Below, one piece after another: positions 15,935 to 24,860 of a stretch of 64,000 nt of DNA. The notes beneath the pieces were generated by a model. The model made no database searches and was not told where the DNA came from. It saw only the letters and a list, made by a program, of their open reading frames with translations. Position 1 is the first letter of the stretch. Each line of letters begins with the position of its first letter. Source of the DNA: Micropruina glycogenica (GTDB lineage: Bacteria; Actinomycetota; Actinomycetes; Propionibacteriales; Propionibacteriaceae); contig NZ_LT985188.1 of NCBI RefSeq assembly GCF_900289045.1, positions 3,534,001 through 3,598,000 of the forward strand, given 5' to 3'. The translations under genes were made by a program, and so were the position numbers.

Positions 15935-18900
15935 GTGTTCAAGCGCATCGCGATCGTCAACAGGGGCGAGGCGGCCATGCGGCTGATCCACGCCGTCCGT
16001 GACCTCAACGCCGAGCACCCCGACGCCGATCCGATCACCGTGATCGCCCTCTACACCGACGCCGAACGCACCGCCATGTTCGCCCGCGAAGCCGACGAGG
16101 CCTACCCGCTGGGCCCGGCCGCGGATCGTCCGTACCTGAACCACCAACTGCTGGCCGACGTGCTCACCGACGCGCGGGCCGACGCGGTCTGGGTCGGTTG
16201 GGGCTTCGTCGCCGAAGACGCAGGTTTCGCCGACCTGGTCGAGTCGCTGGGCATCACCTTCATCGGCCCCTCGGGCGAGGCGATGCGCAAGCTCGGCGAC
16301 AAGATCGGCTCGAAGCTGATCGCCGAAGAGGTCGGGGTGCCGGTGGCGCCCTGGTCGCGCGGCGGCGTCGACACCTTGGACGACGCGCTGGCTGCGGCCG
16401 AACGCATCGGCTACCCGCTGATGCTCAAGGCCACCGCGGGCGGCGGCGGGCGCGGCATTCGCAAGGTCGAGGGTCCGGACGACCTGACTGAGGCCTACCA
16501 GCGCACCCGCGACGAGGCCGAGCGGGCCTTCGGGTCGGGTGTGGTGTTTCTCGAGAAGCTGGTCACCGGCGCGCGGCACGTCGAGGTGCAGGTGATCGCC
16601 GACGGCCAGGGCACGGCGTGGGCGCTGGGCGTGCGCGACTGCTCGGTGCAGCGGCGCAACCAGAAGATCATCGAAGAATCGGCCTCGCCCCTGCTCGACC
16701 GCGAGCAGACCGACGAACTCAAGGCCGCCGCCGAGCGGCTGGCGCTGGCCGTCGGCTACAGCGGCGCCGGAACGGTCGAGTTTCTGTACCACCCGCAAGA
16801 CCGCGCCTTTGCGTTTCTGGAGGTCAACACCCGGCTGCAGGTCGAGCACCCGATCACCGAGGTCACCAACGACTTCGACCTGGTGAAGGCCCAGATTCAC
16901 GTGGCGGCGGGCAACCGGCTCACCGATCGTCCGACCGAGTTTGGCCACGCCGTCGAGGCGCGGCTGAACGCCGAAGACCCCGACCGCGACTTCGCCCCCG
17001 CCCCGGGCCTGATCACCCGACTCGACCTACCCGCAGGCCCTGGCATCCGCGTCGACACCGGCGTGGCCGAGGGCGACCGCATTCCGGCCGACTTCGACTC
17101 GATGATCGCCAAGATCATCGCCTACGGCCGCAACCGCACCGAGGCGCTCGGCCGACTGCGGCGAGCGATGAACGAGACCACGGTGGTGATCGACGGCGGC
17201 GCCACGAACAAGAGCTTCGTGCTCGAGCTGCTCGACCAGCCCGAGGTGGTCGGCGCCGACGGCGTCGAGTGGGCCGACACCGGCTGGATCGACCGGGTGC
17301 GCGGAGAGGGCCGGCTGGTCAGCGACGCCCACTCGGGCGTCGCGCTGGTCGCGTCGGCGATTCAGGCCTACCTCGACGCCGAAGCCGTCGAGATCGCCCG
17401 TCTGCTCGAAACCGCACACGGCGGACGTCCGCAGGTGCAGCATTCGGTCGGACGGCCCGTCGACCTCAAGCTGCGCGGCATCACCTACCAGGTCACGGCT
17501 TTTCGCATCGGCCCCGATCGCTACCGGGTGCGCGTCGCGCAGGGCGACGCCTCGACCGTGGTCGAGGCGTCCGTGGAACGACTGGACGACTTTCACAGCC
17601 GGCTCACCGTTGGGTGCGAACGGTTCCGGCTGGTGTCGGCCACCCACGGGCCGGTCAGCCTGGTCGAGGTCAACGGCGTCACCCACCGGGTCAGCCGCGA
17701 TGAGGGCGGCGTGCTGCGCTCACCGGCACCGGCTCTCGTGGTGGCCACGCCGGTCGGGGTCGGCGAGCAGGTGGCGGCGGGTGCCCCGGTGCTGGTGCTC
17801 GAATCGATGAAGATGGAAACGGTTCTGGTCGCACCGTTCGCCTGCCGGGTCAAAGAGTTGCTCGTGATGACCGGCAGTCAGGTCGAAACGATGGCCCCAC
17901 TGGTGAGGCTCGAACCGGTGGCCGAGGACGACGCCCCGGCCGAGGAGACCTCGGCCGAGGCTGGGCCGGGCCTCGAACTGCCGCACTGCGACCCGGTGAC
18001 CGACCCGGCCAAGCGCGCGCACCAACTGCTGGCCGACCTGTCGGCGCTGGTGATGGGTTTCGACGCCGACCCCGGATACCGGCCACTGGCGCAGTACCTG
18101 GCCGACCGTGCCGAGTTGCAGGCGGCGGGGGTCGACGTGATGGCCGACGAGATCCCGCTGATCGGCATGTTCGCCGACGTCGCCGAGCTGAGCCGCAACA
18201 GGCCGGCCGGTGAAGACGACAGCACCGAGCTGCGGGTGCACAGCGACCGCGAGCACTTCCACCGCTACCTGCAGAGCCTCGACGCCGAACGCGCCGGGCT
18301 GCCGGCCCAGTTCACCGCGCGACTGGCCAAGGTGCTGGCCCACTACTGGGTGGACGACCTCACCCGCACGCCCGCGCTCGAACAGGCCGTATTCCGCATT
18401 TTCCTGGCCCAGCAGCGGTTCAGCTCCGACCTCAACGTGATCACCGCCCTGCTGGAGCGCTGGATCACCGAGCCGGCCCCGTCGGCCGAGGTGGCCACCG
18501 TGGCCCGGGCCGAGCTCGAACGCCTGGTGCGGGCCACCCAGCGAAGGTTGCCGGTGGTGGGTGATCTGGCTCGCAGCATCAGGTTCCGCTGGTTCGACCA
18601 GCCCCAGGTCGACAGCGACCGCGACCAGGTGCTGGCCGGCGTCCGGGCCGAGGTGGCTGCGTTGGCCGCTGACCCGCAGGCGGCCGACCGCGACCAGCGC
18701 ATCGAGGCGCTGGCGCAGGTGCCCGAGCAGACCGTGGGCTTCCTCGCCGAACGGCTCGAGCGCGGCATTCCCGAGCAAGAGCCGATGCTCGAGGTGCTGA
18801 TCCGCAAGCAGTACACCGACTACGACCTGCACGACCTGCACGGCCGCACGGTCGACGGACGGGCCGCAGCCACCGGCGACTACCGGCTCGAAGGGCGTCC

Positions 18901-21430
18901 GACCCGGGTTGTCTCGACGGTCGGCCGCTTCGACGAACTGGCCGGCGACGGGCCGGTCTGTGCCGTGGTGCGCACGTTGCTCGACGAACGCACCGAAGGT
19001 GACGAGGCCGTGGTCGAGCTGTACGTGTCGTGGCCCGACGCGCCCGACATCGACCGGGCCGGCGCGATACTCGAAGCCCTGCTGGCGCAGTGGTCATTGG
19101 GCGAGCACGTCCGGCGCATCGTGGTGGCCGTCTGCGACCACCGGCGCGACCCGCACTACCTCACCTTCCGCTGGACCACCGACGGCGAGATCGCCGAAGA
19201 CGCGCGCATTCGCGGCGTCCACCCCATGGTGGGGCGGCGGCTCGACCTGTGGCGGCTGCGCGAGTTCCACACCACCCGGCTGCCCGCCCCCGAGGACGTG
19301 CTGCTGTTCGACTGCGTGGCCAAGTCCAACCCGGCCGACCGGCGCCTGGTCGCGATGGCGCAGGTGCGCCAGTTGGCGCCCGTCCGTGACGAGAACGGAC
19401 GGCTGGTCGGCCTGCCGCACGCCGAGCGTGCCGTCGAGAACTGCCTCGAAGCGATTCGGCGCACCCGGGCGGCCCGGGGCAGCGAGGGCAACAAGCTCGA
19501 CATGAACCACGTGTGGGTGCACGTCTGGCCGGTGATCGAACTCGACCTGAAGGACGTCGCGCTGCTGCAGGCGAAGATCACCCCGCTGGGCGAGGGCGCC
19601 GGCATCGAGGAAGTGCTCGCCCACGGCCGCTTCGACCAGCCCGGAAAGGGCGTCATTCCGCTGGCGATCCGGTTTCACTACCGTCCCGGCGCCGGGGTCA
19701 CCACGGCGGTCGAGCCCCCGCCCAGCGAACCGCTCAAGCCTCTGGACGACTACGCCGGCCGGGTGCTGCGCGCCCGGCGGCGCGGGCTCGTCTACCCCTA
19801 TGAACTGAGCGAGGCGCTGGCAGGCCCGGGCGGCACGCTCACCGAACTCGACCTCGACGAGAACGGACGACTGGTGCCGGTCGAGCGGCAGCCCGGCCTC
19901 AACACCGCAGGCATCATCTGCGCGCTGGTCACCACCCGCACCCCCTTGTACCCCGAAGGCATCACCCGCGTGGTGCTGTCGGGCGACCCGACCCGCGGCC
20001 TGGGCGCGGTGGCCGAGCCCGAATGCCGGCGCATCATCGCCGCCCTCGACCTGGCCGAACAGATGCAGGTACCGGTTGAGTGGTTCACCCTCAGCTCGGG
20101 CGCGCGCATCTCGATGGACTCGGGCACCGAGAACATGGACTGGGTGGGTGCGGCACTGCGGCGCATCATCGAGTTCACCCAGGCCGGTGGCGAGATCAAC
20201 ATCGTGGTGGCCGGCATCAACGTGGGCGCGCAGCCCTACTGGAACGCCGAGGCCACCATGCTGATGCACACCAAGGGCATCTTGGTGATGACGCCCGATT
20301 CGGCGATGGTGCTCACGGGCAAGCAGTCGCTCGACTTCTCCGGCGGCGTGTCGGCCGAAGACAACTTCGGCATCGGAGGCTACGACCGGGTGATGGGCCC
20401 CAACGGGCAGGCGCAGTACTGGGCGCCCGACCTGCCCCGCGCGTTCCGCATTCTGATGGGCCACTACCTGCAGACCTACGTGGTGCCGGGCGAATCCGGC
20501 CCGCGGCGTGCGCCCAGCGTCGATCCGGTCGACCGCGACATCTCGTCGCACCCGCACGGCGGCGAGTTCGCCACCGTGGGCGACATCTTCACCGCCAACC
20601 CCGACCGCAAGAAGCCGTTCGACATTCGCACGGTGATGGACGCGGTGGCCGACGCCGACGGCCCGCGGCTGGAACGCTGGGCCGGCATGGCCGACGCCGA
20701 GACGGCCGTGGTGATGGAAACCCGCATCGGCGGCTACCCGGTGTGCCTGGTTGGCATCGAATCGAAACCCGTGGCCAGGGCCGGTTTTCCGCCCACCGAC
20801 GGGCCCGACACCTACACCGCGGGCACGCTGTTCCCGCAGTCGAGCAAAAAGGTGGCGCGGGCCATCAACGCGGCCTCGGGCAACCGGCCGCTGGTGGTGC
20901 TGGCCAACCTGTCGGGCTTCGACGGCTCACCCGAATCGATGCGCAAGCTGCAACTCGAATACGGCGCCGAGATCGGCCGGGCGGTGGTCAACTTCGACGG
21001 CCCGATCGTCTTCGTGGTGATCTCGCGCTACCACGGCGGCGCGTTCGTGGTGTTCAGCAAGACCTTGAACGAAAACATGACGGTGCTGGCGCTGCAGGGT
21101 TCGTTCGCCTCGGTGATCGGCGGCGCACCGGCAGCGGCCGTGGTGTTCGCCGGCGAGGTGGGTAAGCGAACGGGGGCTGACCCCAGGGTGGCCGACCTGG
21201 ACGCCCGGCTGCGCTCGGCCGGGCCCGCGGAGCGGCCGGGGCTGCAGGCCGAGTTGGCCGAGGTGCGAGCAGCGGCGCGCGCCGAGAAGATCAGTGAGGT
21301 GGCGGCCGAGTTCGACGGGGTGCACAACATTCACCGCGCCGTCGCCGTCGGTTCGGTCGACAAGGTGATCAGCCCGGCCGCACTGCGCCCTGAGATCGTC
21401 GCGGCCATCGAGGCGTACCGGGCCCGCTAA
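15935..21430 (+). CDS. Single-chain acetyl-/acyl-CoA carboxylase (BC-biotinyl-CT fusion)
   Basis: This 1831-residue multidomain enzyme makes malonyl-CoA or a related product from an acyl-CoA, bicarbonate and ATP. The order is: biotin carboxylase N-terminal domain (1-115, IAIVNRGEAAMRLI), ATP-grasp (about 115-330, GGGGRGIRKV and RNQKIIEESASP), BC C-terminal domain (about 340-450), and biotinyl domain with Lys626 in LESMKMET. A central region of about 640 residues follows, then carboxyltransferase domains (about 1270-1800, with RGLVYPYELSEAL, GAQPYWNAEATMLM and ANLSGFDGSPESMRKLQ). The biotinyl domain in the middle, the long central linker and the CT motifs resemble the eukaryotic-type single-chain ACC more than the usual split actinobacterial AccA/AccD complexes. 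GTG 15935 is preceded by GAGGAGG. The acyl substrate is not certain. Confidence 0.9.
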   Translation: MFKRIAIVNRGEAAMRLIHAVRDLNAEHPDADPITVIALYTDAERTAMFAREADEAYPLGPAADRPYLNHQLLADVLTDARADAVWVGWGFVAEDAGFADLVESLGITFIGPSGEAMRKLGDKIGSKLIAEEVGVPVAPWSRGGVDTLDDALAAAERIGYPLMLKATAGGGGRGIRKVEGPDDLTEAYQRTRDEAERAFGSGVVFLEKLVTGARHVEVQVIADGQGTAWALGVRDCSVQRRNQKIIEESASPLLDREQTDELKAAAERLALAVGYSGAGTVEFLYHPQDRAFAFLEVNTRLQVEHPITEVTNDFDLVKAQIHVAAGNRLTDRPTEFGHAVEARLNAEDPDRDFAPAPGLITRLDLPAGPGIRVDTGVAEGDRIPADFDSMIAKIIAYGRNRTEALGRLRRAMNETTVVIDGGATNKSFVLELLDQPEVVGADGVEWADTGWIDRVRGEGRLVSDAHSGVALVASAIQAYLDAEAVEIARLLETAHGGRPQVQHSVGRPVDLKLRGITYQVTAFRIGPDRYRVRVAQGDASTVVEASVERLDDFHSRLTVGCERFRLVSATHGPVSLVEVNGVTHRVSRDEGGVLRSPAPALVVATPVGVGEQVAAGAPVLVLESMKMETVLVAPFACRVKELLVMTGSQVETMAPLVRLEPVAEDDAPAEETSAEAGPGLELPHCDPVTDPAKRAHQLLADLSALVMGFDADPGYRPLAQYLADRAELQAAGVDVMADEIPLIGMFADVAELSRNRPAGEDDSTELRVHSDREHFHRYLQSLDAERAGLPAQFTARLAKVLAHYWVDDLTRTPALEQAVFRIFLAQQRFSSDLNVITALLERWITEPAPSAEVATVARAELERLVRATQRRLPVVGDLARSIRFRWFDQPQVDSDRDQVLAGVRAEVAALAADPQAADRDQRIEALAQVPEQTVGFLAERLERGIPEQEPMLEVLIRKQYTDYDLHDLHGRTVDGRAAATGDYRLEGRPTRVVSTVGRFDELAGDGPVCAVVRTLLDERTEGDEAVVELYVSWPDAPDIDRAGAILEALLAQWSLGEHVRRIVVAVCDHRRDPHYLTFRWTTDGEIAEDARIRGVHPMVGRRLDLWRLREFHTTRLPAPEDVLLFDCVAKSNPADRRLVAMAQVRQLAPVRDENGRLVGLPHAERAVENCLEAIRRTRAARGSEGNKLDMNHVWVHVWPVIELDLKDVALLQAKITPLGEGAGIEEVLAHGRFDQPGKGVIPLAIRFHYRPGAGVTTAVEPPPSEPLKPLDDYAGRVLRARRRGLVYPYELSEALAGPGGTLTELDLDENGRLVPVERQPGLNTAGIICALVTTRTPLYPEGITRVVLSGDPTRGLGAVAEPECRRIIAALDLAEQMQVPVEWFTLSSGARISMDSGTENMDWVGAALRRIIEFTQAGGEINIVVAGINVGAQPYWNAEATMLMHTKGILVMTPDSAMVLTGKQSLDFSGGVSAEDNFGIGGYDRVMGPNGQAQYWAPDLPRAFRILMGHYLQTYVVPGESGPRRAPSVDPVDRDISSHPHGGEFATVGDIFTANPDRKKPFDIRTVMDAVADADGPRLERWAGMADAETAVVMETRIGGYPVCLVGIESKPVARAGFPPTDGPDTYTAGTLFPQSSKKVARAINAASGNRPLVVLANLSGFDGSPESMRKLQLEYGAEIGRAVVNFDGPIVFVVISRYHGGAFVVFSKTLNENMTVLALQGSFASVIGGAPAAAVVFAGEVGKRTGADPRVADLDARLRSAGPAERPGLQAELAEVRAAARAEKISEVAAEFDGVHNIHRAVAVGSVDKVISPAALRPEIVAAIEAYRAR

Positions 21431-21482
21431 CCCGGCATGTTCGCAGGCGGGCTGGAGTGACTGCTCGTCACTGTGGCGTCGA

Positions 21483-21488
21483 TAGGTT
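21483..21488 (+). promoter_or_regulatory. Putative -10 hexamer TAGGTT
   Basis: TAGGTT ends 6 nt before ATG 21495, and no ribosome-binding site is present. This suggests a leaderless transcript. Confidence 0.5.
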
Positions 21489-21494
21489 GCTGGC

Positions 21495-22040
21495 ATGCTC
21501 GAGTTCGTTCTGTACTGCGTGCCCGCTCTCGTCTACGTGATCGTGCAGGCGCGCAGGCAGGACGTCACCGTCCGGCTCGCCCGGCAGCGACTCGGGGTCG
21601 CCTGGGGCTCGGCCGTCGACTACGGCTGGGCGGCGGTGTTGCTGGTTCCGCTGGTTCTGGCCGGGTGGCTGGCGATCGTCCTGATCCCCACCGCAGTACT
21701 CGACACCCCGGGTGTGTCGGTCGCGCGGCTGACGTCGATCAGCGTCGGCATCGGCATCGTGTTGCGTGCGTTCGGCGAGGAGTTGTTCTTCCGTGGTCTG
21801 CTCGGCGGGGTGTTCATGCGCCGTCTTGGCTTCGCGTGGGGCAATCTGCTGCAGGCGACCACGTTTCTCGTCCCGCACCTGCCGCTGCTTCTGATCGGTG
21901 TGCGCACCTGGCCGATCCTTCCTGTGCAGTTCGCGGCGGGATGGCTGCTTGGCTGGCTTCGCAACCGGGCCGGCAGCTTCGTACCCGCCGCCACCGTCCA
22001 CGCGATCAGCAACCTCGCTGCAGGGCTGATCGTCGGGTAG
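21495..22040 (+). CDS. CPBP-family intramembrane metalloprotease
   Basis: This 181-residue polytopic membrane protein has the CPBP (CAAX protease and bacteriocin-processing) motifs. They are GEELFFRGLL with the Glu-Glu...Arg signature near residue 95, then FLVPHLPLL and a late TVHAISN histidine/asparagine. In bacteria these enzymes cleave peptides in the membrane, often for bacteriocin self-immunity or maturation. No bacteriocin gene is nearby, so the substrate is unknown. It is slightly shorter than most members, lacking one or two N-terminal helices. Confidence 0.85.
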   Translation: MLEFVLYCVPALVYVIVQARRQDVTVRLARQRLGVAWGSAVDYGWAAVLLVPLVLAGWLAIVLIPTAVLDTPGVSVARLTSISVGIGIVLRAFGEELFFRGLLGGVFMRRLGFAWGNLLQATTFLVPHLPLLLIGVRTWPILPVQFAAGWLLGWLRNRAGSFVPAATVHAISNLAAGLIVG

Positions 22041-22070
22041 CCCGTGGCGCGGCGCGGGGGCGTCGTCCAC

Positions 22071-22076
22071 TACGAT
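22071..22076 (+). promoter_or_regulatory. Putative -10 hexamer TACGAT
   Basis: TACGAT ends 6 nt before ATG 22083. This supports that start over an in-frame upstream one at 22044 and suggests a leaderless mRNA. Confidence 0.5.
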
Positions 22077-22082
22077 CCGGGC

Positions 22083-22598
22083 ATGGCCACGCTTGTGCTC
22101 ACCGTCATCGGCGACGACCGCGCCGGACTCGTCAACGCGCTCGCCGACGCGGTCAGCGCCCACGGCGGCAACTGGGAACGAAGCCAACTGGCCGAACTCG
22201 CCGGCAAGTTCGCGGGCATCGTGCTGGTCAGTGTGCCCGACGAGCGAGCGGACGAACTGAGTGCGGCCCTGCAGCCGCTCGCCGGCCTGCTCGAGGTGTC
22301 GGTGCACCCGGGCGCCAGCACAGACGCGGCGCCGGCCGACACCCAGGTGCAGGTCGACCTGATCGGCAACGACCACCCGGGCATCGTGCGCGACGTGTCA
22401 GGGGTGCTGGCCCGGCACGGCGTCAGCATCGACCGGTTGATCACCGAGACCCGCGAAGCCCCGATGGCGGGTGGCCTGTTGTTCGAGGCGCACCTCACCG
22501 CAGGCGTGCCGGTGGGTCAGGACCTCGGGGCCCTGCAGGCCGATCTCGAACGGCTGGCCACCGAGTTGGTGGTCGACATCACGGTGGCCGCCGGCTGA
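22083..22598 (+). CDS. Tandem ACT-domain protein, GcvR-like
   Basis: This protein of 171 residues consists of two ACT domains: the first from residue 1 (MATLVLTVIGDDRAGLVNAL), the second from about 92 (VQVDLIGNDHPGIVRDVSGVLARHGVSI). The arrangement matches glycine-cleavage regulator GcvR and related amino-acid sensors. GcvR acts by protein contact with GcvA in enterobacteria, but actinobacteria lack that system, so here it is only an amino-acid-binding regulator by analogy. The start is chosen for the leaderless -10 and domain alignment. Confidence 0.8.
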   Translation: MATLVLTVIGDDRAGLVNALADAVSAHGGNWERSQLAELAGKFAGIVLVSVPDERADELSAALQPLAGLLEVSVHPGASTDAAPADTQVQVDLIGNDHPGIVRDVSGVLARHGVSIDRLITETREAPMAGGLLFEAHLTAGVPVGQDLGALQADLERLATELVVDITVAAG

Positions 22599-22626
22599 CC
22601 GCGAGCGTTCGAGCGGCGTTGTTGGC

Positions 22627-22632
22627 TACCGT
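22627..22632 (+). promoter_or_regulatory. Putative -10 hexamer TACCGT
   Basis: TACCGT ends 6 nt before GTG 22639 of the yaaA-like gene. No Shine-Dalgarno sequence is present. Confidence 0.5.
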
Positions 22633-22638
22633 TGCACG

Positions 22639-23448
22639 GTGCTGATTCTGCTGTCGCCCGCGAAGTCGCTGGACTTCGAATCGCCCCTTGCCACCCGCAA
22701 GCACACTGAGCCGCGGTTGCTGGACGAATCGGAGCGGCTGATCGAGGTGATGCGCGACAAGCCCGCCTCTGAGCTGGCCGGCCTGATGCACATCTCCGAC
22801 GAACTCGCCGCGCTCAACGCCCAGCGCTACCTCGACTTCGACCCACCGTTCACCACTCGCAATGCTCGGGCGGCGATCCTGGCTTTCGCGGGCGACGTCT
22901 ATCAAGGTCTCGCGGTGCGGCAGCTCTGGGACGCGCGCGACTTCACCGAGGCGCAGAAGACGGTGCGCATTCTCTCGGGCCTGTACGGGGTGCTGAGGCC
23001 GCTGGACCTGATGCAGCCGTACCGGCTCGAGATGGGCCTGCCCGTGGCGACCGATCGCGGCAGCAACCTGTACCAGTTCTGGGGTGATCGCATCACGCGA
23101 CTGCTGCAGGCCGACCTGAACGAGGCGCCCGGCACCAAGGCGTTGATCAACCTGGCCTCGGACGAATACGCCCGCTCGGTTCACTTCGCCGACTTCGAGA
23201 ACCCGGTGATCGCCCCCCGGTTCGAAGACACCAACGCCGCCGGTGCGCGCCAGGTGGTGTCGTTCTTCGCCAAGCGCGCCCGTGGTGCGATGGCCGGCTG
23301 GCTGGTGCGCGAGCGGGTGCGTACGCCACGTGCGCTGAAGAAGTTCGCTGAGGGCGGCTACCGCTACGACCCGGCCACCTCGACGACGCAGCAACCGGTG
23401 TTCGTGCGCCGATACCAGGATCGTCCTGCCATGGCGCCGGGTCGCTGA
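22639..23448 (+). CDS. yaaA: Peroxide stress protein YaaA (DUF328/UPF0246)
   Basis: This 269-residue protein starts at GTG with LILLSPAKSLDF, the conserved opening of YaaA. It carries other family landmarks: VYQGL, ILSGLYGVLRPLD, PYRLEMG, NLASDEY and VVSFFAKRARG. In E. coli YaaA lowers intracellular iron and protects DNA and protein during peroxide stress, and it binds DNA. The length is typical. It stands alone with a likely leaderless start, and the 3' side is full of small repeats. Confidence 0.93.
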   Translation: MLILLSPAKSLDFESPLATRKHTEPRLLDESERLIEVMRDKPASELAGLMHISDELAALNAQRYLDFDPPFTTRNARAAILAFAGDVYQGLAVRQLWDARDFTEAQKTVRILSGLYGVLRPLDLMQPYRLEMGLPVATDRGSNLYQFWGDRITRLLQADLNEAPGTKALINLASDEYARSVHFADFENPVIAPRFEDTNAAGARQVVSFFAKRARGAMAGWLVRERVRTPRALKKFAEGGYRYDPATSTTQQPVFVRRYQDRPAMAPGR

Positions 23449-23460
23449 GTTCTCCAGACG

Positions 23461-23485
23461 AGATCCCGGCGTTCGCCGGCATGAC
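23461..23485. repeat. Palindromic GTCATTCCGGCGAACGCCGGAATCT-type repeat, inverted copy
   Basis: AGATCCCGGCGTTCGCCGGC followed by ATGAC is the reverse-complement form of the repeat at 35,411-35,435. The CCGGCGTTCGCCGG core is self-complementary. Related palindromes are found in many bacterial genomes. Here it lies just 3' of yaaA and could also act as a transcription stop. Confidence 0.65.
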
Positions 23486-23520
23486 CGTGGTGGCCTGTGG
23501 CCAGGAATCGTTGACCTTCT

Positions 23521-23578
23521 GTTGGGCGAGCTTGTCGAGACCTCGTCTGGCTACGGGTTTCGACACAGCTCAACCAGC
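23521..23578. repeat. Inverted pair of the GGTCGAGCTTGTCGAGAC repeat
   Basis: GTTGGGCGAGCTTGTCGAGA (23521) and GGTTTCGACACAGCTCAACC (about 23556) face each other across about 13 bp. Together they could fold into a long hairpin between the convergent yaaA and VOC genes, and may serve as a bidirectional terminator. Confidence 0.6.
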
Positions 23579-23603
23579 GACCCGCGCGTTGATCAGCGCT
23601 TCC

Positions 23604-23969
23604 TCAGTGGTGCACGACCGCCTCGACGTTGTTGCCGTCGGGGTCGCGCACGAAGGCCGCGTAGTAGCCGTCGTGGTATTCGGGCCACTCGCGGGGCGCG
23701 TGCAGAATCGGCGCACCCAACTGGGTGGCGGCCTCGAAGAACGCTTCGACCGCGGCCCGGTTCTGCGCCGTGAACGCGATGTGCGCTTCGCGGTTCGATG
23801 CGCCTTGTGCGGACGCGCTGATCCAGAAGTCGGGGTGGCCGTCGGTGCCGTAGCCGATGGCCTCGCCGAAGTCCATCTGACGGGTGAAGCCCATTACCCC
23901 CAGCACCGCATCGTAGAAACGTGCGGTGGCAGCCAGGTCTGTCACGTTGATGCCGTAGTGATCGATCAT
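23604..23969 (-). CDS. VOC (glyoxalase/bleomycin-resistance) superfamily protein
   Basis: This 121-residue protein opens with MIDHYGINVTDLAATARFYDAVL and ends with YYAAFVRDPDGNNVEAVVHH, the two halves of the vicinal-oxygen-chelate fold. The metal-ligand positions (His near residue 4, Glu near the C-terminus in NNVEAV) are present. The substrate is not predictable. CAGACT 6 nt before the ATG may be its -10 box. Confidence 0.88.
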   Translation of the reverse strand: MIDHYGINVTDLAATARFYDAVLGVMGFTRQMDFGEAIGYGTDGHPDFWISASAQGASNREAHIAFTAQNRAAVEAFFEAATQLGAPILHAPREWPEYHDGYYAAFVRDPDGNNVEAVVHH

Positions 23970-24006
23970 GAACCCAGTCTGTCGGCCGGCACCGACAGTT
24001 TCGGTG

Positions 24007-24834
24007 TCACAGCCGGGCCATCACGTCGTCGAGCATCGCCTCGGTGAGCTTGCCGGTGAACGTGTTCTGCTGGCTCACGTGGTAGCTGCCGATCAGGCGG
24101 ATCGTCGCGCTGTCGGCACCGAGGTCGGCCTCTGCGCCGTGACCGAATCGCGGTTTCGGCCGCGGAACCGTCCAACCCAACCGGCGCGCCGCTGCCAGCG
24201 TGGCGTCCCAGGCTATCGATCCCAGCGCCATGATCGACCGCAGTCCGCCGACGGTCAGTTCCAGTTCGCGGTCGAGCCAGGGCGCGCAGGCGCTGCGTTC
24301 GGCGGGGGTCGGCTTGTTGTCCGGCGGCGCGCAGTGCACGGCCGGCACGATGCGCACGCCGGTCAGCGCCAGCCCGTCGCCGGCATGGGTCGAGGTGGGT
24401 TGGTTGGCGTAGCCGGCGCGGTACAGAGCGGCGAACAGCCAGTCACCCGACCGGTCGCCGGTGAACACCCGACCGGTTCGGTTGGCGCCGTGCGCGGCCG
24501 GTGCCAGCCCCACGATCAGCACCCGCGGGTGCTCGTCGCCGAACGAGGGTGCCGCGCGCCCCCAGTACGGCTGGTCGGCGAACGACGCACGGCGCTCGGT
24601 GGCCACCTGCTCGCGCCACGCCACCAGCCGGGGGCAGGCCCGGCAGACCGAAACCCGGGCGTCCAGGGTCGGCAGATCGGGCGATGATGTCGCCAGGGCG
24701 TGCACGTCTTCCGAGTTCGCGGCCGCCGGAGTCGCCGTCGTGGCCGGGTCGCCCGGCCAGCCCGTGCCGGGTGTCACCGGAGACGAGAAGGGCAGTCTGG
24801 TCAGCGGGTGCGCGTCCATCCGACCGTTCCGCAT
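24007..24834 (-). CDS. Type-5 uracil-DNA glycosylase (UDGb)
   Basis: This protein of about 275 residues removes uracil (and some other damaged bases) from DNA. Diagnostic motifs are: the cysteine pair in VCRACPRLVAW that starts the 4Fe-4S cluster set, GLAPAAHGANRTGRVFTGDRSG (motif A of family 5, with Ala instead of the usual catalytic Asp/Asn), and SYHVSQQNTFTGKLT (motif B with His). The start is taken at 24834, with a G-rich ribosome-binding stretch before it. A longer frame to 24912 would be coded by the palindromic repeat array and is not believed. The neighbour is exonuclease III, so this is a small base-excision-repair pair, both on the minus strand. Confidence 0.88.
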   Translation of the reverse strand: MRNGRMDAHPLTRLPFSSPVTPGTGWPGDPATTATPAAANSEDVHALATSSPDLPTLDARVSVCRACPRLVAWREQVATERRASFADQPYWGRAAPSFGDEHPRVLIVGLAPAAHGANRTGRVFTGDRSGDWLFAALYRAGYANQPTSTHAGDGLALTGVRIVPAVHCAPPDNKPTPAERSACAPWLDRELELTVGGLRSIMALGSIAWDATLAAARRLGWTVPRPKPRFGHGAEADLGADSATIRLIGSYHVSQQNTFTGKLTEAMLDDVMARL

Positions 24835-24860
24835 CGCCACCCCCCGCCCGCACTGTAGTA

